Under the pieces are notes generated by a model. That model saw only the letters and a list, made by a program, of their open reading frames with translations, was not told the origin of the DNA and did no database searches. Below, in pieces: positions 27,346 through 36,444 of a stretch of 64,000 bases of DNA; the first letter of the stretch is position 1, and every line of letters begins with the position of its first letter. The translations under genes and the position numbers were made by a program. Origin of the DNA: Saprospiraceae bacterium (GTDB taxonomy: Bacteria > Bacteroidota > Bacteroidia > Chitinophagales > Saprospiraceae); assembly GCA_016787525.1 (NCBI GenBank), contig JAEUUP010000004.1, positions 1-64,000 of the forward strand, written 5' to 3'.

Positions 27346-28821
27346 ATGATCGGGTACATTCTTTTAGCCGTTTATTGTTTATGCGTTCTTTTCACAACGT
27401 TCTATTGTGTCATGCAATTGGACTTACTCTTTTGGTATCGCAAAAAAAAGGATAATGCAACACCTCAGTTGGTTGATTACCCAACTGTTACCATCCAATT
27501 GCCTCTCTACAATGAGGCATTTGTCGCAGAGCGTTTGATTGACAACATCGTTTTAATGGACTATCCTGCCGACAAATTGGACATCCAAGTGCTTGATGAT
27601 TCAACTGACGAAACGGTGGACATCATCGCCCGCAAAGTTGCCGAATATCGTGCAAAAGGTGTCAATATCAACCACGTCCGTCGCCCCGACCGTTCAGGTT
27701 TCAAAGCTGGTGCTTTGCGCGATGGTTTGCAACTCATCAACTCTGAGTTCGTGGCGATTTTTGACGCTGACTTTTTGCCAAAAGCTGATTTCTTAAAACA
27801 AACAGTGCCTCACTTCTTCAAAGACCCATCTATTGGCGTTGTGCAAACACGTTGGGAACACCTCAATGAAGACTACTCAATCATCACCAAATTGCAAGCG
27901 ATGCAGCTCAATGTGCATTTCACCATCGAGCAAGCAGGTCGCCAACGCGGTGGTTTCTGGTTGCAATTCAATGGTACAGCAGGCGTTTGGCGCAGACAAA
28001 CCATCGAAGAAGCAGGCGGCTGGCACTCTGACACCCTTACTGAAGACCTCGACCTCAGCTACCGCGCTCAGTTGAAAGGTTGGAAAATCGAATTCCTTGA
28101 GCATGTAGGTACACCTGCGGAATTACCAGCAGAAATGAATGGTTTGAAAGCGCAACAGTTCCGTTGGATGAAAGGTGGTGCAGAAAATGCCCGCAAATTG
28201 CTCAAACTCGTATGGGATGCCCCCCTCAGTACGCCTCAAAAAGTTCATGCGACACAACACCTTTTGGCAAGTGGTATGTTCTTCGCTTTGTTGATTTCGG
28301 CTATCGTCAGCGTTCCGTTGGTGTATTTCATTGATGATTTGACCTTCGATACTAAGTTGTTCTTTGTCTCTTTGGCGGGTTTGTTCTCAATCATAGCCCT
28401 CAGTATGGTTGCCAATTTGCAAGATTACAACCTACAAGGCAAGACAAAATTTGAGAAATTCGTGAATATGGTACTCATTTTCCCCATTTTCTTATCAATG
28501 GCGATGGGTATGAGCTTGCACAATGCCATTGCCGTTTGGGAAGGTTACACAGGTCAAAAATCACCATTCGTTCGCACACCTAAATATGGTTTACAAAACA
28601 AAAATGGTCATTTCACAAAACGCCAATACATCCCACGCAATTTGCCAACTTCGACTATTATTGAGGCATTTTTGGCGATTTACTTCATGTTTGGTTTGTA
28701 TTTGAGTATCGTAACTGGTGTACACGAATTCCAAATTTTCCACTTGATGTTGGCTTTCGGTTTTGGTGCTATCAGTTTCTATTCTATTCGTCACCACATG
28801 ATGGCTCAAGCTGCTGCATAA
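27346..28821 (+). CDS. Membrane glycosyltransferase family 2 (cellulose synthase-like)
   Basis: A processive-type GT2 of 491 residues. One N-terminal helix (1-24) precedes the catalytic domain: VTIQLPLYNE, DDSTDET, FDADF, TEDLDLSYRAQ and QQFRWMKGG (the Q-x-x-R-W motif of polymerising enzymes). Four or five C-terminal helices follow (about 300-480). The closest well-known pattern is the CslA/CELSR-like group that makes beta-linked glucans or mannans; the product here is unknown. The GT-C gene starts 3 bases after the stop, so the two probably work together on a surface polysaccharide. A motif copy at 28222 encodes APLSTP. Confidence 0.93.
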   Translation: MIGYILLAVYCLCVLFTTFYCVMQLDLLFWYRKKKDNATPQLVDYPTVTIQLPLYNEAFVAERLIDNIVLMDYPADKLDIQVLDDSTDETVDIIARKVAEYRAKGVNINHVRRPDRSGFKAGALRDGLQLINSEFVAIFDADFLPKADFLKQTVPHFFKDPSIGVVQTRWEHLNEDYSIITKLQAMQLNVHFTIEQAGRQRGGFWLQFNGTAGVWRRQTIEEAGGWHSDTLTEDLDLSYRAQLKGWKIEFLEHVGTPAELPAEMNGLKAQQFRWMKGGAENARKLLKLVWDAPLSTPQKVHATQHLLASGMFFALLISAIVSVPLVYFIDDLTFDTKLFFVSLAGLFSIIALSMVANLQDYNLQGKTKFEKFVNMVLIFPIFLSMAMGMSLHNAIAVWEGYTGQKSPFVRTPKYGLQNKNGHFTKRQYIPRNLPTSTIIEAFLAIYFMFGLYLSIVTGVHEFQIFHLMLAFGFGAISFYSIRHHMMAQAAA

Positions 28822-28824
28822 ATT

Positions 28825-30216
28825 ATGAATCTCACTGTGAACATAAAAAACGTCGGTAAGGGTTTACACCTTACCGACGTTTTTATTTCTATCTTGTTCA
28901 TAACTTGTTGTTTACAAATACTTTATCTGACACAAAGACATGAGTTCGGTGTTTTGATTTCCGTCTATTCTGTTTTTTTCATCACATACCTATATGTTTT
29001 AAAAACAAGAACTCAAACTGATTTTTATCTCAAATTGGGCATTTTACTGAGGGGTATCGCCGTGTTCAGTTTTCCCAATTTGTCCGACGATATTTACCGT
29101 TTTTTGTGGGACGGACATTTAATCAACCTCGGTGAAAATCCATTCAGTTATGCCCCTCAGTATTATTTTGAAAGTCAACAGTTTAGCAACATTTTAACGC
29201 CCGAACTGTATGCTCGCCTCAATTCGCCGACATATTATTCTGTCTATCCGACTTTTTGTCAAGCTGTTTTCACAGTCGCCACTTTCCTATTTCCCAAAAG
29301 CATTTATGGTGCAACATGGGTCATTAAATGCGTTCTTTTTGCTTGCGAAATAGGCACTTTGTTGTTGATGAAAAAAATGCTACGCGATTCAAAAAACGTG
29401 CTCATATATGCACTCAATCCATTGATTATCATTGAATTGGTAGGCAATGTGCATTTTGAGGCTTCTATGATTTTCTTTTTTATCGCTTCGATTTATATGC
29501 TCCAAAAGGGCGATATACTGTCGCAAAGGACTCCTTTGGAGAGGGGGGGTATTTTGTTCGCATTGTCCATTGTCTCCAAAATGTTACCGATGATGTTTTT
29601 GCCTATTTTTTTCAAAAAATTAGGTATAAAACGCAGTTTCTATTTTTGGGCAATTGTCGTTGGTGCAACGCTAATTTTCCTCTTGCCCATCTACAACTCA
29701 TTGTTTATCAGCAATATAAGTAAAAGTCTTGGGCTTTATTTCAAAAATTTTGAATTCAACGCCAGCGTTTTTTACATTTGGAAAGAAATCGGTATCCAAC
29801 GTTATGGCTACAATATCATCCAGCAGATTACACCTTTTTTGACACTCACTGTTGTCGTTTTTATTGCGCTACAAACCCTGTTCAACCCACAACTGAGGGA
29901 TAATCCGCAATGGCAGCAGGCATTTTTTAGCAGCGCTTTGATGGTCGTTTCGCTCTATTTTGCTGTTGCGACAACAGTGCATCCGTGGTATGCGGCATTG
30001 CCTTTGGCGTGTTCGGTTTTCACACATTGGCGTTTTCCGATGGTCTGGACATTCTTTATTTTCTTGACTTATGCGGGTTATACTGAGGGGTCGTCCAAAC
30101 ATACTGAAAATATGTATTTGCTTGTTTTAGAATACTCTGTGGTTTATCTTTTTTTTATTTATGAAGGTTTCAAGTACTTTTCAAAACAATTTTCAAGGAA
30201 GAAGCCAGATTGTTAA
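28825..30216 (+). CDS. Integral membrane GT-C-type glycosyltransferase
   Basis: A 463-residue membrane protein with about 11 hydrophobic helices. The loop LSDDIYRFLWDGHLINLGENPFSYAP (about 87-112) contains the D-D-I-Y-R pair of acidic residues typical of polyprenyl-phosphate-dependent GT-C mannosyltransferases. It probably adds a sugar from a lipid-linked donor on the periplasmic face. Start ATG 28825 is 3 bases after the GT2 stop; no later ATG would keep the first helix, so the terminator hairpin at 28846-28884 seems to lie inside the true coding sequence. Motif copies: 29045 (LLRG), 29153 (APQY), 30081 (YTEG) and a variant at 29891. Confidence 0.85.
   Translation: MNLTVNIKNVGKGLHLTDVFISILFITCCLQILYLTQRHEFGVLISVYSVFFITYLYVLKTRTQTDFYLKLGILLRGIAVFSFPNLSDDIYRFLWDGHLINLGENPFSYAPQYYFESQQFSNILTPELYARLNSPTYYSVYPTFCQAVFTVATFLFPKSIYGATWVIKCVLFACEIGTLLLMKKMLRDSKNVLIYALNPLIIIELVGNVHFEASMIFFFIASIYMLQKGDILSQRTPLERGGILFALSIVSKMLPMMFLPIFFKKLGIKRSFYFWAIVVGATLIFLLPIYNSLFISNISKSLGLYFKNFEFNASVFYIWKEIGIQRYGYNIIQQITPFLTLTVVVFIALQTLFNPQLRDNPQWQQAFFSSALMVVSLYFAVATTVHPWYAALPLACSVFTHWRFPMVWTFFIFLTYAGYTEGSSKHTENMYLLVLEYSVVYLFFIYEGFKYFSKQFSRKKPDC
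28846..28884 (+). terminator. Intrinsic terminator inside the 5' end of the next gene
   Basis: AAAAACGTCGGTAAGG (28846-28861) pairs perfectly over 16 bp with CCTTACCGACGTTTTT (28869-28884) around GTTTACA, with the U-tract built into the right arm. It begins 25 bases after the GT2 stop but lies inside codons 8-20 of the following frame. It could end GT2 transcripts or work as an attenuator for the GT-C gene. Confidence 0.8.
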
Positions 30217-30270
30217 TCTAGTCTCTTATCTAAGATTTCCAAAAATAAATTATATTTAAATCTTTAACGG

Positions 30271-32064
30271 CTATTTCTGCAAAACCGCTTTTCGCGTTTT
30301 TGTCCCAAAATCTGTTTTCAAACGCACGAAATAAACCCCTGTAGGCAAATGCTCTGCGGTAAAAAACTGGGTTTGGAGACCTGCATTTTTAAATTCTTTG
30401 TTCAATAGAGCTACTTCTCGACCATACAAATCGTGGATTGACAACGTTACAAAACTGCTCTTTTTCAACTCATACTCAATCAAAACCGATGCGCTGAATG
30501 GGTTAGGTGATACATCAAGCGAAAGGGTTTCTGTCACAAAATCTTTTGATGAAGTACCAATGATAGTCACTGAATTAGAAGCCTCACTCTCGTTTTGAAA
30601 CCTATCCAAAGAAGTAACAATATAGGTGTAACGGCGACCTGTTTGCACTTTATCATCCGTAAAAGCAGTTGTATCAGTTGGTGTTATGTATCTAATAAAA
30701 CGCGCATCTGACAAATTGATAGGTGTGTAGTCGTCAAAACGATAGATGACAAATTGACGTACTCGATTGAGTTCTTGTGTTGTTGCCGTAGGTTTTGTCC
30801 AAGCCAATTGCACATTAGTTGGGTTGCGCGTTGCCACTAAATTGGTCGGTACTGAGGGGGGGATACTGTCGCGCCATTTCATCGTCGGCAACAAAGCGGG
30901 GTATTTATACAAATCTGCTGCCAGAGAATCTGCAAAACCTAGCACATTACTTTTCAATGAGGTTGTGTTGTAATAAATACTCCCGAATACATTGGCATAC
31001 TGCCGATTCAGACGAATTTGAGTCGGCATTTGAGCCGCATTCCAATTGGCATCGGCATTGATGCGATACGCTCCTTGACCAATATAAACGTGTTTGCCAA
31101 ATGCCACATCGTTCCACCACGGCACCAAAACACTGTAATTGGCAGCCGAAAAACCGATGTACCAATACAACTGAGGGGCAGCATAGTCGAGCCAACCTTG
31201 TTGCATCCATTTGCGCGAATCCGCAAAAATATCGCTGTAACTCTGCAAACCATTTGTAGCTGACCCCAAAGGCTGTGTACTGCTGCGATTCTGCCAAATG
31301 CCAAAAGGCGAAATGCCGAATTTGACCCACGGTTTGACCGCTTTCAAAGTATCAGAAATCATTTTGACGAACAAATCCACATTGTCGCGCCGCCAATTAT
31401 CGCGATTCACAAAACCCCGATTGTAGCGAATATAGGTCGAATCGTCGTTCAAAACCAACCCTGTTTGTGGGTAAGGATAAAAATAGTCGTCGAAATGCAC
31501 GCCATCAATATCATAGCGTTTCACCACATCTAAGACCACCGAAGTGACATAATTGCGCACTTCGGGTAGCCCTGGGTCTAAAATCCGTGCATTGCCATAT
31601 GCCAAAAGCCATTCGGGACGTTTTCGCGACACATGATTGGAGTCCACAATTGCCGTATTGATATTCGCCAAAACGCGATACGGATTGAACCACGCATGAA
31701 ACTCCATACCTCGTTTTCGACACTCCGAAATCATAAAATCAAGCGGGTCATACTGAGGGGATCGCCCTTGCAACCCTGTCAAAACATCAGACCACGGCTC
31801 GAACAAACTTGGATAAATAGCATCGCAATAGCCGCGCACCTGCACAAAAACGGCATTCAATCCAGCCTGTTTGTGTTTGTCCAAGATGGTCACAAACTCC
31901 TGTTTTTGTGCAGCCACCGACAAGTTTTTACTACTGGGCCAATCAATATTAGACACAGTAGCGACCCAAGCTGCTCGAAATTCGCGTTTGGGTGGTGTTT
32001 GTGCCAAAAGACTCGTCGAAGAGAGGATGACCCATGCAAAGAGTAAAGTAATTTGTTTTTTCAT
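30271..32064 (-). CDS. GHL10-type glycosidase (DUF187) with Fn3-like and T9SS type A domains
   Basis: A secreted 597-residue glycoside hydrolase-like protein. After the signal peptide (1-21, ending LLAQ), the family 10-like TIM barrel runs from PKREFRAAWVATVSNIDWPS to about 395, with NAVFVQVRGYCDAIYPS, EFHAWFNPYRV and DGVHFDDYFYPYP, all family hallmarks. Residues about 405-505 are a fibronectin III-like domain (PTNLVATRNPTNVQLAWTKP). The tail LDVSPNPFSASVLIEYELKK to the end is a T9SS type A sorting domain. Relatives cleave peptidoglycan-related or exopolysaccharide glycans. Motif copies: 30850 (PPSVPT), 31751 (SPQY) and a variant at 31169. Confidence 0.92.
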   Translation of the reverse strand: MKKQITLLFAWVILSSTSLLAQTPPKREFRAAWVATVSNIDWPSSKNLSVAAQKQEFVTILDKHKQAGLNAVFVQVRGYCDAIYPSLFEPWSDVLTGLQGRSPQYDPLDFMISECRKRGMEFHAWFNPYRVLANINTAIVDSNHVSRKRPEWLLAYGNARILDPGLPEVRNYVTSVVLDVVKRYDIDGVHFDDYFYPYPQTGLVLNDDSTYIRYNRGFVNRDNWRRDNVDLFVKMISDTLKAVKPWVKFGISPFGIWQNRSSTQPLGSATNGLQSYSDIFADSRKWMQQGWLDYAAPQLYWYIGFSAANYSVLVPWWNDVAFGKHVYIGQGAYRINADANWNAAQMPTQIRLNRQYANVFGSIYYNTTSLKSNVLGFADSLAADLYKYPALLPTMKWRDSIPPSVPTNLVATRNPTNVQLAWTKPTATTQELNRVRQFVIYRFDDYTPINLSDARFIRYITPTDTTAFTDDKVQTGRRYTYIVTSLDRFQNESEASNSVTIIGTSSKDFVTETLSLDVSPNPFSASVLIEYELKKSSFVTLSIHDLYGREVALLNKEFKNAGLQTQFFTAEHLPTGVYFVRLKTDFGTKTRKAVLQK

Positions 32065-32122
32065 AAACTGTTATTTAGGTTCAGATTTAGGCGCAGATTT
32101 AATCTCTGTTAGTTCCCTTCAC

Positions 32123-32563
32123 CTAAGAAGAATGGTCAGCAATAATCACCCATTTTCCTTTAATTTTTTCAAAAACGAGCGAAAAATGCCCACCAACGTC
32201 GCCTTTTTCGGGTCGCGTCAGATGCCATTTACCGACGACAAAGCAATGTTTTTTACCCAAAGGCTTGATTTTCAGTATATCAAATTTGAGTGTTCCCATA
32301 GTCGCACGGTCGGGATAGCCGCGTTTGTAGTTGTTCAAAGTCGTTTGATAACCTTGATTCAAGCCCGATTTGCCGATGAACATCAGCGAATCCGATTGCC
32401 AATATCCGACCATAAATTGGTCAATATCGCCCCGATTCCAAGCCGCAATTTGGGTGTCGAGCAGGTGCATAATAGCATCAGCATCTTTATTCGATTGAGC
32501 TTTCAGATAGGTTAAGAGGAAAAAAGAGCAAAGAAAAACCGTTAATTTTTTCATAACATCCAT
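32123..32563 (-). CDS. Exported SnoaL/NTF2-like (DUF4440-type) protein
   Basis: A 146-residue protein with a signal peptide (ending LKAQ near 22). The rest is one cone-shaped NTF2-like domain: ADAIMHLLDTQIAAWNRGDI, MVGYWQSDSLMFIG, and GGHFSLVFEKIKGKWVIIAD at the C terminus, which matches the DUF4440/SnoaL pattern. No catalytic assignment is possible. It lies 58 bases upstream of the glycosidase gene on the same strand, so the two may be co-transcribed. Confidence 0.88.
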   Translation of the reverse strand: MDVMKKLTVFLCSFFLLTYLKAQSNKDADAIMHLLDTQIAAWNRGDIDQFMVGYWQSDSLMFIGKSGLNQGYQTTLNNYKRGYPDRATMGTLKFDILKIKPLGKKHCFVVGKWHLTRPEKGDVGGHFSLVFEKIKGKWVIIADHSS

Positions 32564-32635
32564 TTTTTGCGGTTAAAGTTAGGATTGTTTTAGTTAAAAA
32601 AAATTTAACACGATACATTTTACTGAATCGAACGT

Positions 32636-32643
32636 TACTTTTG
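32636..32643 (+). promoter_or_regulatory. Possible -7 element TACTTTTG
   Basis: TACTTTTG fits TAnnTTTG and lies 53 bases before the ATG at 32697. The expected TTTG box about 19 bases upstream is only TTTTA, so this is tentative. Confidence 0.4.
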
Positions 32644-32696
32644 AACGTAAACTTTTTGTTCAAACCTAATTTCTTAACACACTAAATCAAAACCTC

Positions 32697-33785
32697 ATGC
32701 GTCACAGTTACTTCATCATCGCCACTATTTTATGTCTCTTTTCACAAAACGCTCATGCTCAGTTGGTTAATGGTTCTAAAAGTTTGGGTTTATATGGTAG
32801 CGTTAGTGCCAGTATTTCCCGACTTGAAAGCACAAATTTGCAGTCAACAGCAATAAAAGCTCACTACTATTCAGCAAATCAAGGTATTACGCCGAGTTAT
32901 GCCATTTTTGAAAATAACTTTCTTTTCGGAGGAGAAATAGGCGGTAGTTTTTCAGGCTTCTTTAATGAAAATGTAACGCAAAACCAAAAATGGACTCATT
33001 TGTATTACTCTGCCAAAATCAATTCGTTTGTTCGATATTATGTCAAAAACAGTTCTAAAGTAGGCTATTTTGTTTTTGCTGATGCCGCCTATTGGAATAC
33101 ACTTGAGAATCATCGATTTGAATCAAGTAATATTAATCAAAAAGTCAATAGCTCTGATTTTGATAATAATGATTACTTCAATTGGAAAGTAGGTTTTGGC
33201 GGACATAAAGTACTGAATAAGAACTTTTTAGCAGAAGCAATTATTTATTATGAAAACAACGAAAACATAGCTTTCTATGCTGGATTACGCCATATTTATA
33301 CAGCCTTCGACAAAAAAAATACAGAAGCCACCCCTCAGTATATTGTCAAAAGTCGTTGGCAAATTGATGCGTCTATCAATGCCAAAAATAATCATAAAAC
33401 TAAAGATGAAGCGTTTGGGATGTATGTATTTGGTGGCAAAATGCTAAACAACCATTTTATGTTTGGTAGCAGTATTTCAGTTGGGATGTATGATTTTTCT
33501 CATGTTTTAAAGTACTATATAAATGTTTCTCCTTTTGTCCGATATTACATACCTATTACAAATCGGTTCTATGCTTATCCAGAAATTGGGTTTTCTGCTA
33601 TGTACAATAACAAAAGTTATAAATCTATAGGTTTTCAAAGAAACATTGGTTTACAATACTTTATGACTCAGAACTTAGCTCTTACTTGTATAACAACGGG
33701 CTACTTTAATCACTATAATTCTTCTGACAAAAGAACTGCTGCCAATGCAAACTTCCAATTTGGCATCAGTTATTTTGTCAAATGA
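32697..33785 (+). CDS. Outer-membrane beta-barrel protein with two half-repeats
   Basis: A 362-residue exported protein with a signal peptide (1-21, ending AHAQ). The remainder alternates short amphipathic strands and ends in a barrel-like FQFGISYFVK. Two similar halves can be seen: NFLFGGEIGGSFSGF ... INSFVRYYVKNSSKVGYFVFADAAYWN and HFMFGSSISVGMYDF ... VSPFVRYYIPITNRFYAYPEIGFSAMYN, so the protein is two related barrel segments in tandem. Function unknown. The motif at 33331 encodes TPQY. A further copy begins one base after the stop codon (33787). Confidence 0.85.
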   Translation: MRHSYFIIATILCLFSQNAHAQLVNGSKSLGLYGSVSASISRLESTNLQSTAIKAHYYSANQGITPSYAIFENNFLFGGEIGGSFSGFFNENVTQNQKWTHLYYSAKINSFVRYYVKNSSKVGYFVFADAAYWNTLENHRFESSNINQKVNSSDFDNNDYFNWKVGFGGHKVLNKNFLAEAIIYYENNENIAFYAGLRHIYTAFDKKNTEATPQYIVKSRWQIDASINAKNNHKTKDEAFGMYVFGGKMLNNHFMFGSSISVGMYDFSHVLKYYINVSPFVRYYIPITNRFYAYPEIGFSAMYNNKSYKSIGFQRNIGLQYFMTQNLALTCITTGYFNHYNSSDKRTAANANFQFGISYFVK

Positions 33786-33811
33786 TCCCCTCAGTAAATG
33801 CAGATATGCAA

Positions 33812-33860
33812 ATATATGCCATCAAATTTTAACACTCGTTAAAATTTTGTTGGCATATAT
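33812..33860 (+). terminator. Hairpin after the tandem barrel gene
   Basis: ATATATGCCATCAAATTTTA (33812-33831) pairs with TAAAATTTTGTTGGCATATAT (from about 33840 to 33860) with one or two mismatches, followed by TTTATTTTC. Confidence 0.7.
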
Positions 33861-33930
33861 TTTATTTTCATGCACACCGTTTTACACTCATTAAACTTAA
33901 ATTTCTCATCGCTTAAACCTTATTTTTTGT

Positions 33931-34707
33931 ATGAAACCAAACCTTAAACCACCTTTATTGCTGTTCACACTACTCCTTTCACTTTTTGCTGCCCAACTTT
34001 TTGGTCAAAACACTAACAAAATCAATAAAAATACGAAAGAAAAACCCACTTATCGTTATGTTTTGAAAGGTTACTTATCCTATTTTCAAGAGCAAAAACA
34101 AATATTAACCATTGATCATTTTGGTCGGCAGTATTACGATTTTGAAAAATCGGCTCATGTGTTACCTATGTTTGGATTCTCAAAATTACGAGCAAATGGT
34201 TCTTTTTATGAAATGAGTTTGACACAGCTTAATCTTGCGAAGCAAGACGTTTTTATTTTGCGTGGTATTAGAGATACATTTAATGGCTCATTAATAAGTA
34301 CCCCTTTACAAGGTGCAAAATCTCATTTAGCTCATATTGGCACTCGGTTTGAATGGAATTTTCCTATTTTCAAAGAATATATGGACAATATTCAACCATT
34401 TATTGGTGGCTCAATAGACCCCTCAGTATTGTTTAAGGATATTACGCCCTATACAATAGCCGCTTTTCCAACACGTATTTTTGAAGTATGTAACTCATTT
34501 TCTATCATTCCAAGAGCTGTTATAAGTTTATCAGAACATTGGCTACTTGACATTCATCTTCCTTTTTCTGTTTTTACAACAGCGTACAGCTACAATTATG
34601 AAGGCAATCCAATTTTACCTACTTATGCTCGCAGTACAAGTCGTTTTGAAAATAAATTTTCCCCAAATATCTGGTCAATCCGTTTAGGCGTAGGCTACCG
34701 AATTTAA
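33931..34707 (+). CDS. Outer-membrane barrel-like exported protein
   Basis: A 258-residue exported protein of unknown function. The signal peptide covers about 1-24 (ending LFGQ). The rest has alternating strands, for example HIGTRFEWNFPIFKEYMDNI and SFSIIPRAVISLSEHWLLDI, and ends in a barrel-like WSIRLGVGYRI. It follows another barrel gene but has its own leader, and the two are not close homologues by eye. The motif at 34419 encodes DPSV. Confidence 0.82.
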   Translation: MKPNLKPPLLLFTLLLSLFAAQLFGQNTNKINKNTKEKPTYRYVLKGYLSYFQEQKQILTIDHFGRQYYDFEKSAHVLPMFGFSKLRANGSFYEMSLTQLNLAKQDVFILRGIRDTFNGSLISTPLQGAKSHLAHIGTRFEWNFPIFKEYMDNIQPFIGGSIDPSVLFKDITPYTIAAFPTRIFEVCNSFSIIPRAVISLSEHWLLDIHLPFSVFTTAYSYNYEGNPILPTYARSTSRFENKFSPNIWSIRLGVGYRI

Positions 34708-34738
34708 TTTTTTCAACTTTCCTAACCGAACAAGTCAG

Positions 34739-34765
34739 AGCCTTGCATCGAAAAGATGTAAGGCT
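34739..34765 (+). terminator. Terminator before crtI
   Basis: AGCCTTGCATC (34739-34749) pairs with GATGTAAGGCT (34755-34765) with one G-U pair, followed by TTTGTACTTTTT. Confidence 0.75.
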
Positions 34766-34922
34766 TTTGTACTTTTTATAGACTTTATGAGGCGACAGTC
34801 TTATAAAATTGGACAAATTTTGATGTTCTGAAAATTTTGTTTAATCTTTTTGCTGAAAAAGTTAAACAAAATTAACCGTCGCTATGTTAGGTCTTTCATT
34901 AAATAAAAACTAACTTACAGTC

Positions 34923-36410
34923 TTGAAGAAAAAAGTCATAGTCATAGGTGCAGGCTTCTCGGGTTTGTCAGCAGCGACGCATCTCGCTGCCAAAGGTTTC
35001 GATGTTACCATTTTGGAGAAAAACACTGTCGCAGGTGGTCGCGCAAGGCTTTTTGAAGCCTCGACTACTGAGGGGGTGTTTCGCTACGATATGGGACCGA
35101 GTTGGTATTGGATGCCTGATATTTTTGACCAATATTTTGCCGATTTCGGCAAAAATAGAGCCGATTATTACGATTTAATCCGTCTTGACCCTTCCTACAC
35201 AGTCACCTTTGAAGATGGTGATATAATGCATTTACCTGCTAAAATGAGCGAATTGGAAGCTCTTTTTGAAAAATATGAACGAGGTAGTGCTGCCAAATTG
35301 CGTCAGTTTCTGGCAGAAGCCAAATATAAATATGAGGTTGGGGTAGGTGAGTTCGTGAATAAACCAGCTCATTCGTTGTGGGAGTTTGCCGATTGGCGTG
35401 TCATCAGCAGTGTGTTTCGTTTGCAAATGTTGACCTCACTTTCAAGTGCAGTTCGCAAATTGTTTAAAAACGAAAAATTGATTCAACTTCTCGAATTTCC
35501 CGTCCTGTTTTTGGGTGCCACTCCTCAAAAAACACCTGCGCTCTATTCCATGATGAACTATGCCGATATGTCGCTTGGAACATGGTATCCGAAAGGCGGT
35601 ATGTTTGAAATTGTGAAAGCAATGGTGACATTGGCGGAAGAAAAAGGTGTGAAAATCCAATTGGGGCAAGAAGTTCGTAGATTAGAAACGGAAGATGGTT
35701 CCATTACAAAAATATTGACACAAGATTCTGAATATCAAGCAGATATAGTTGTGGGTTCAGCTGACTATCATCACCTTGAGCAAGAGGTTTTGGCAGCCGA
35801 AAATCGTCAATATACTGAGGGGTACTGGGAAAGTCGGACTATGGCACCGTCAAGTTTTTTGTATTATTTGGGTATAAACAAACGGCTCAAAAACCTTGAA
35901 CACCACAATTTATACTTCGATGCGGACTTTGGACTTCATGCACAAGAAATATATGAAACGCCCAAATTGCCAACCAAACCGTTGTTTTATGTGTCAGCGC
36001 CATCGAAAACAGACCCCTCAGTAGCACCTGAAAATTGTGAAAATTTGTTTGTTTTAATACCTACTGCACCCGACAAAATTGATGACAGTGAAGCCACTCG
36101 TGATCATTACTACAATCTGGTCATGGAACGGTTGGAGCATTGGACAGGTCAAGACATCCGTTCTCATGTTGTTTTTAAGCGGACTTATGCGCATTCAGAT
36201 TTTAAAAATGACTACCACGCTTTCAAAGGCAATGCCTATGGTTTGGCAAATACACTGCGCCAAACAGCCTTTTTGAAACCTAAAATGAAGTCGAAAAAGG
36301 TTAAAAACCTTTGGTACACGGGTCAATTGACTACGCCAGGTCCGGGTGTGCCACCGTCTTTGATTTCAGGTAAAGTCGTTGCTGAAGATATTTTTAAGCT
36401 CAAAATTTAA
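34923..36410 (+). CDS. crtI: Phytoene desaturase (CrtI-type)
   Basis: FAD-dependent desaturase that turns phytoene into lycopene or a related polyene in carotenoid synthesis. The N terminus KKVIVIGAGFSGLSAATHLA gives the Rossmann fold, AGGRARLFE the substrate-side motif, and GPGVPPSLISGKVVAEDI (near 474-491) the C-terminal FAD motif. The 495 residues are full length. The start is TTG at 34923: the glycine motif begins within ten residues, the next in-frame ATG would remove it, and no in-frame ATG lies upstream. Motif copies: 35066 (TTEG), 35813 (YTEG), 36014 (DPSV). It is followed 34 bases later by crtB. Confidence 0.95.
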   Translation: MKKKVIVIGAGFSGLSAATHLAAKGFDVTILEKNTVAGGRARLFEASTTEGVFRYDMGPSWYWMPDIFDQYFADFGKNRADYYDLIRLDPSYTVTFEDGDIMHLPAKMSELEALFEKYERGSAAKLRQFLAEAKYKYEVGVGEFVNKPAHSLWEFADWRVISSVFRLQMLTSLSSAVRKLFKNEKLIQLLEFPVLFLGATPQKTPALYSMMNYADMSLGTWYPKGGMFEIVKAMVTLAEEKGVKIQLGQEVRRLETEDGSITKILTQDSEYQADIVVGSADYHHLEQEVLAAENRQYTEGYWESRTMAPSSFLYYLGINKRLKNLEHHNLYFDADFGLHAQEIYETPKLPTKPLFYVSAPSKTDPSVAPENCENLFVLIPTAPDKIDDSEATRDHYYNLVMERLEHWTGQDIRSHVVFKRTYAHSDFKNDYHAFKGNAYGLANTLRQTAFLKPKMKSKKVKNLWYTGQLTTPGPGVPPSLISGKVVAEDIFKLKI

Positions 36411-36444
36411 AAACCATATTCATTAACTATCGCACAATCTGATT

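Noticed and set aside
31633-32515. Long plus-strand frames of 137 and 214 codons
   Set aside because: They lie antisense to the glycosidase and NTF2-like genes, whose family motifs are clear; the antisense products show none.
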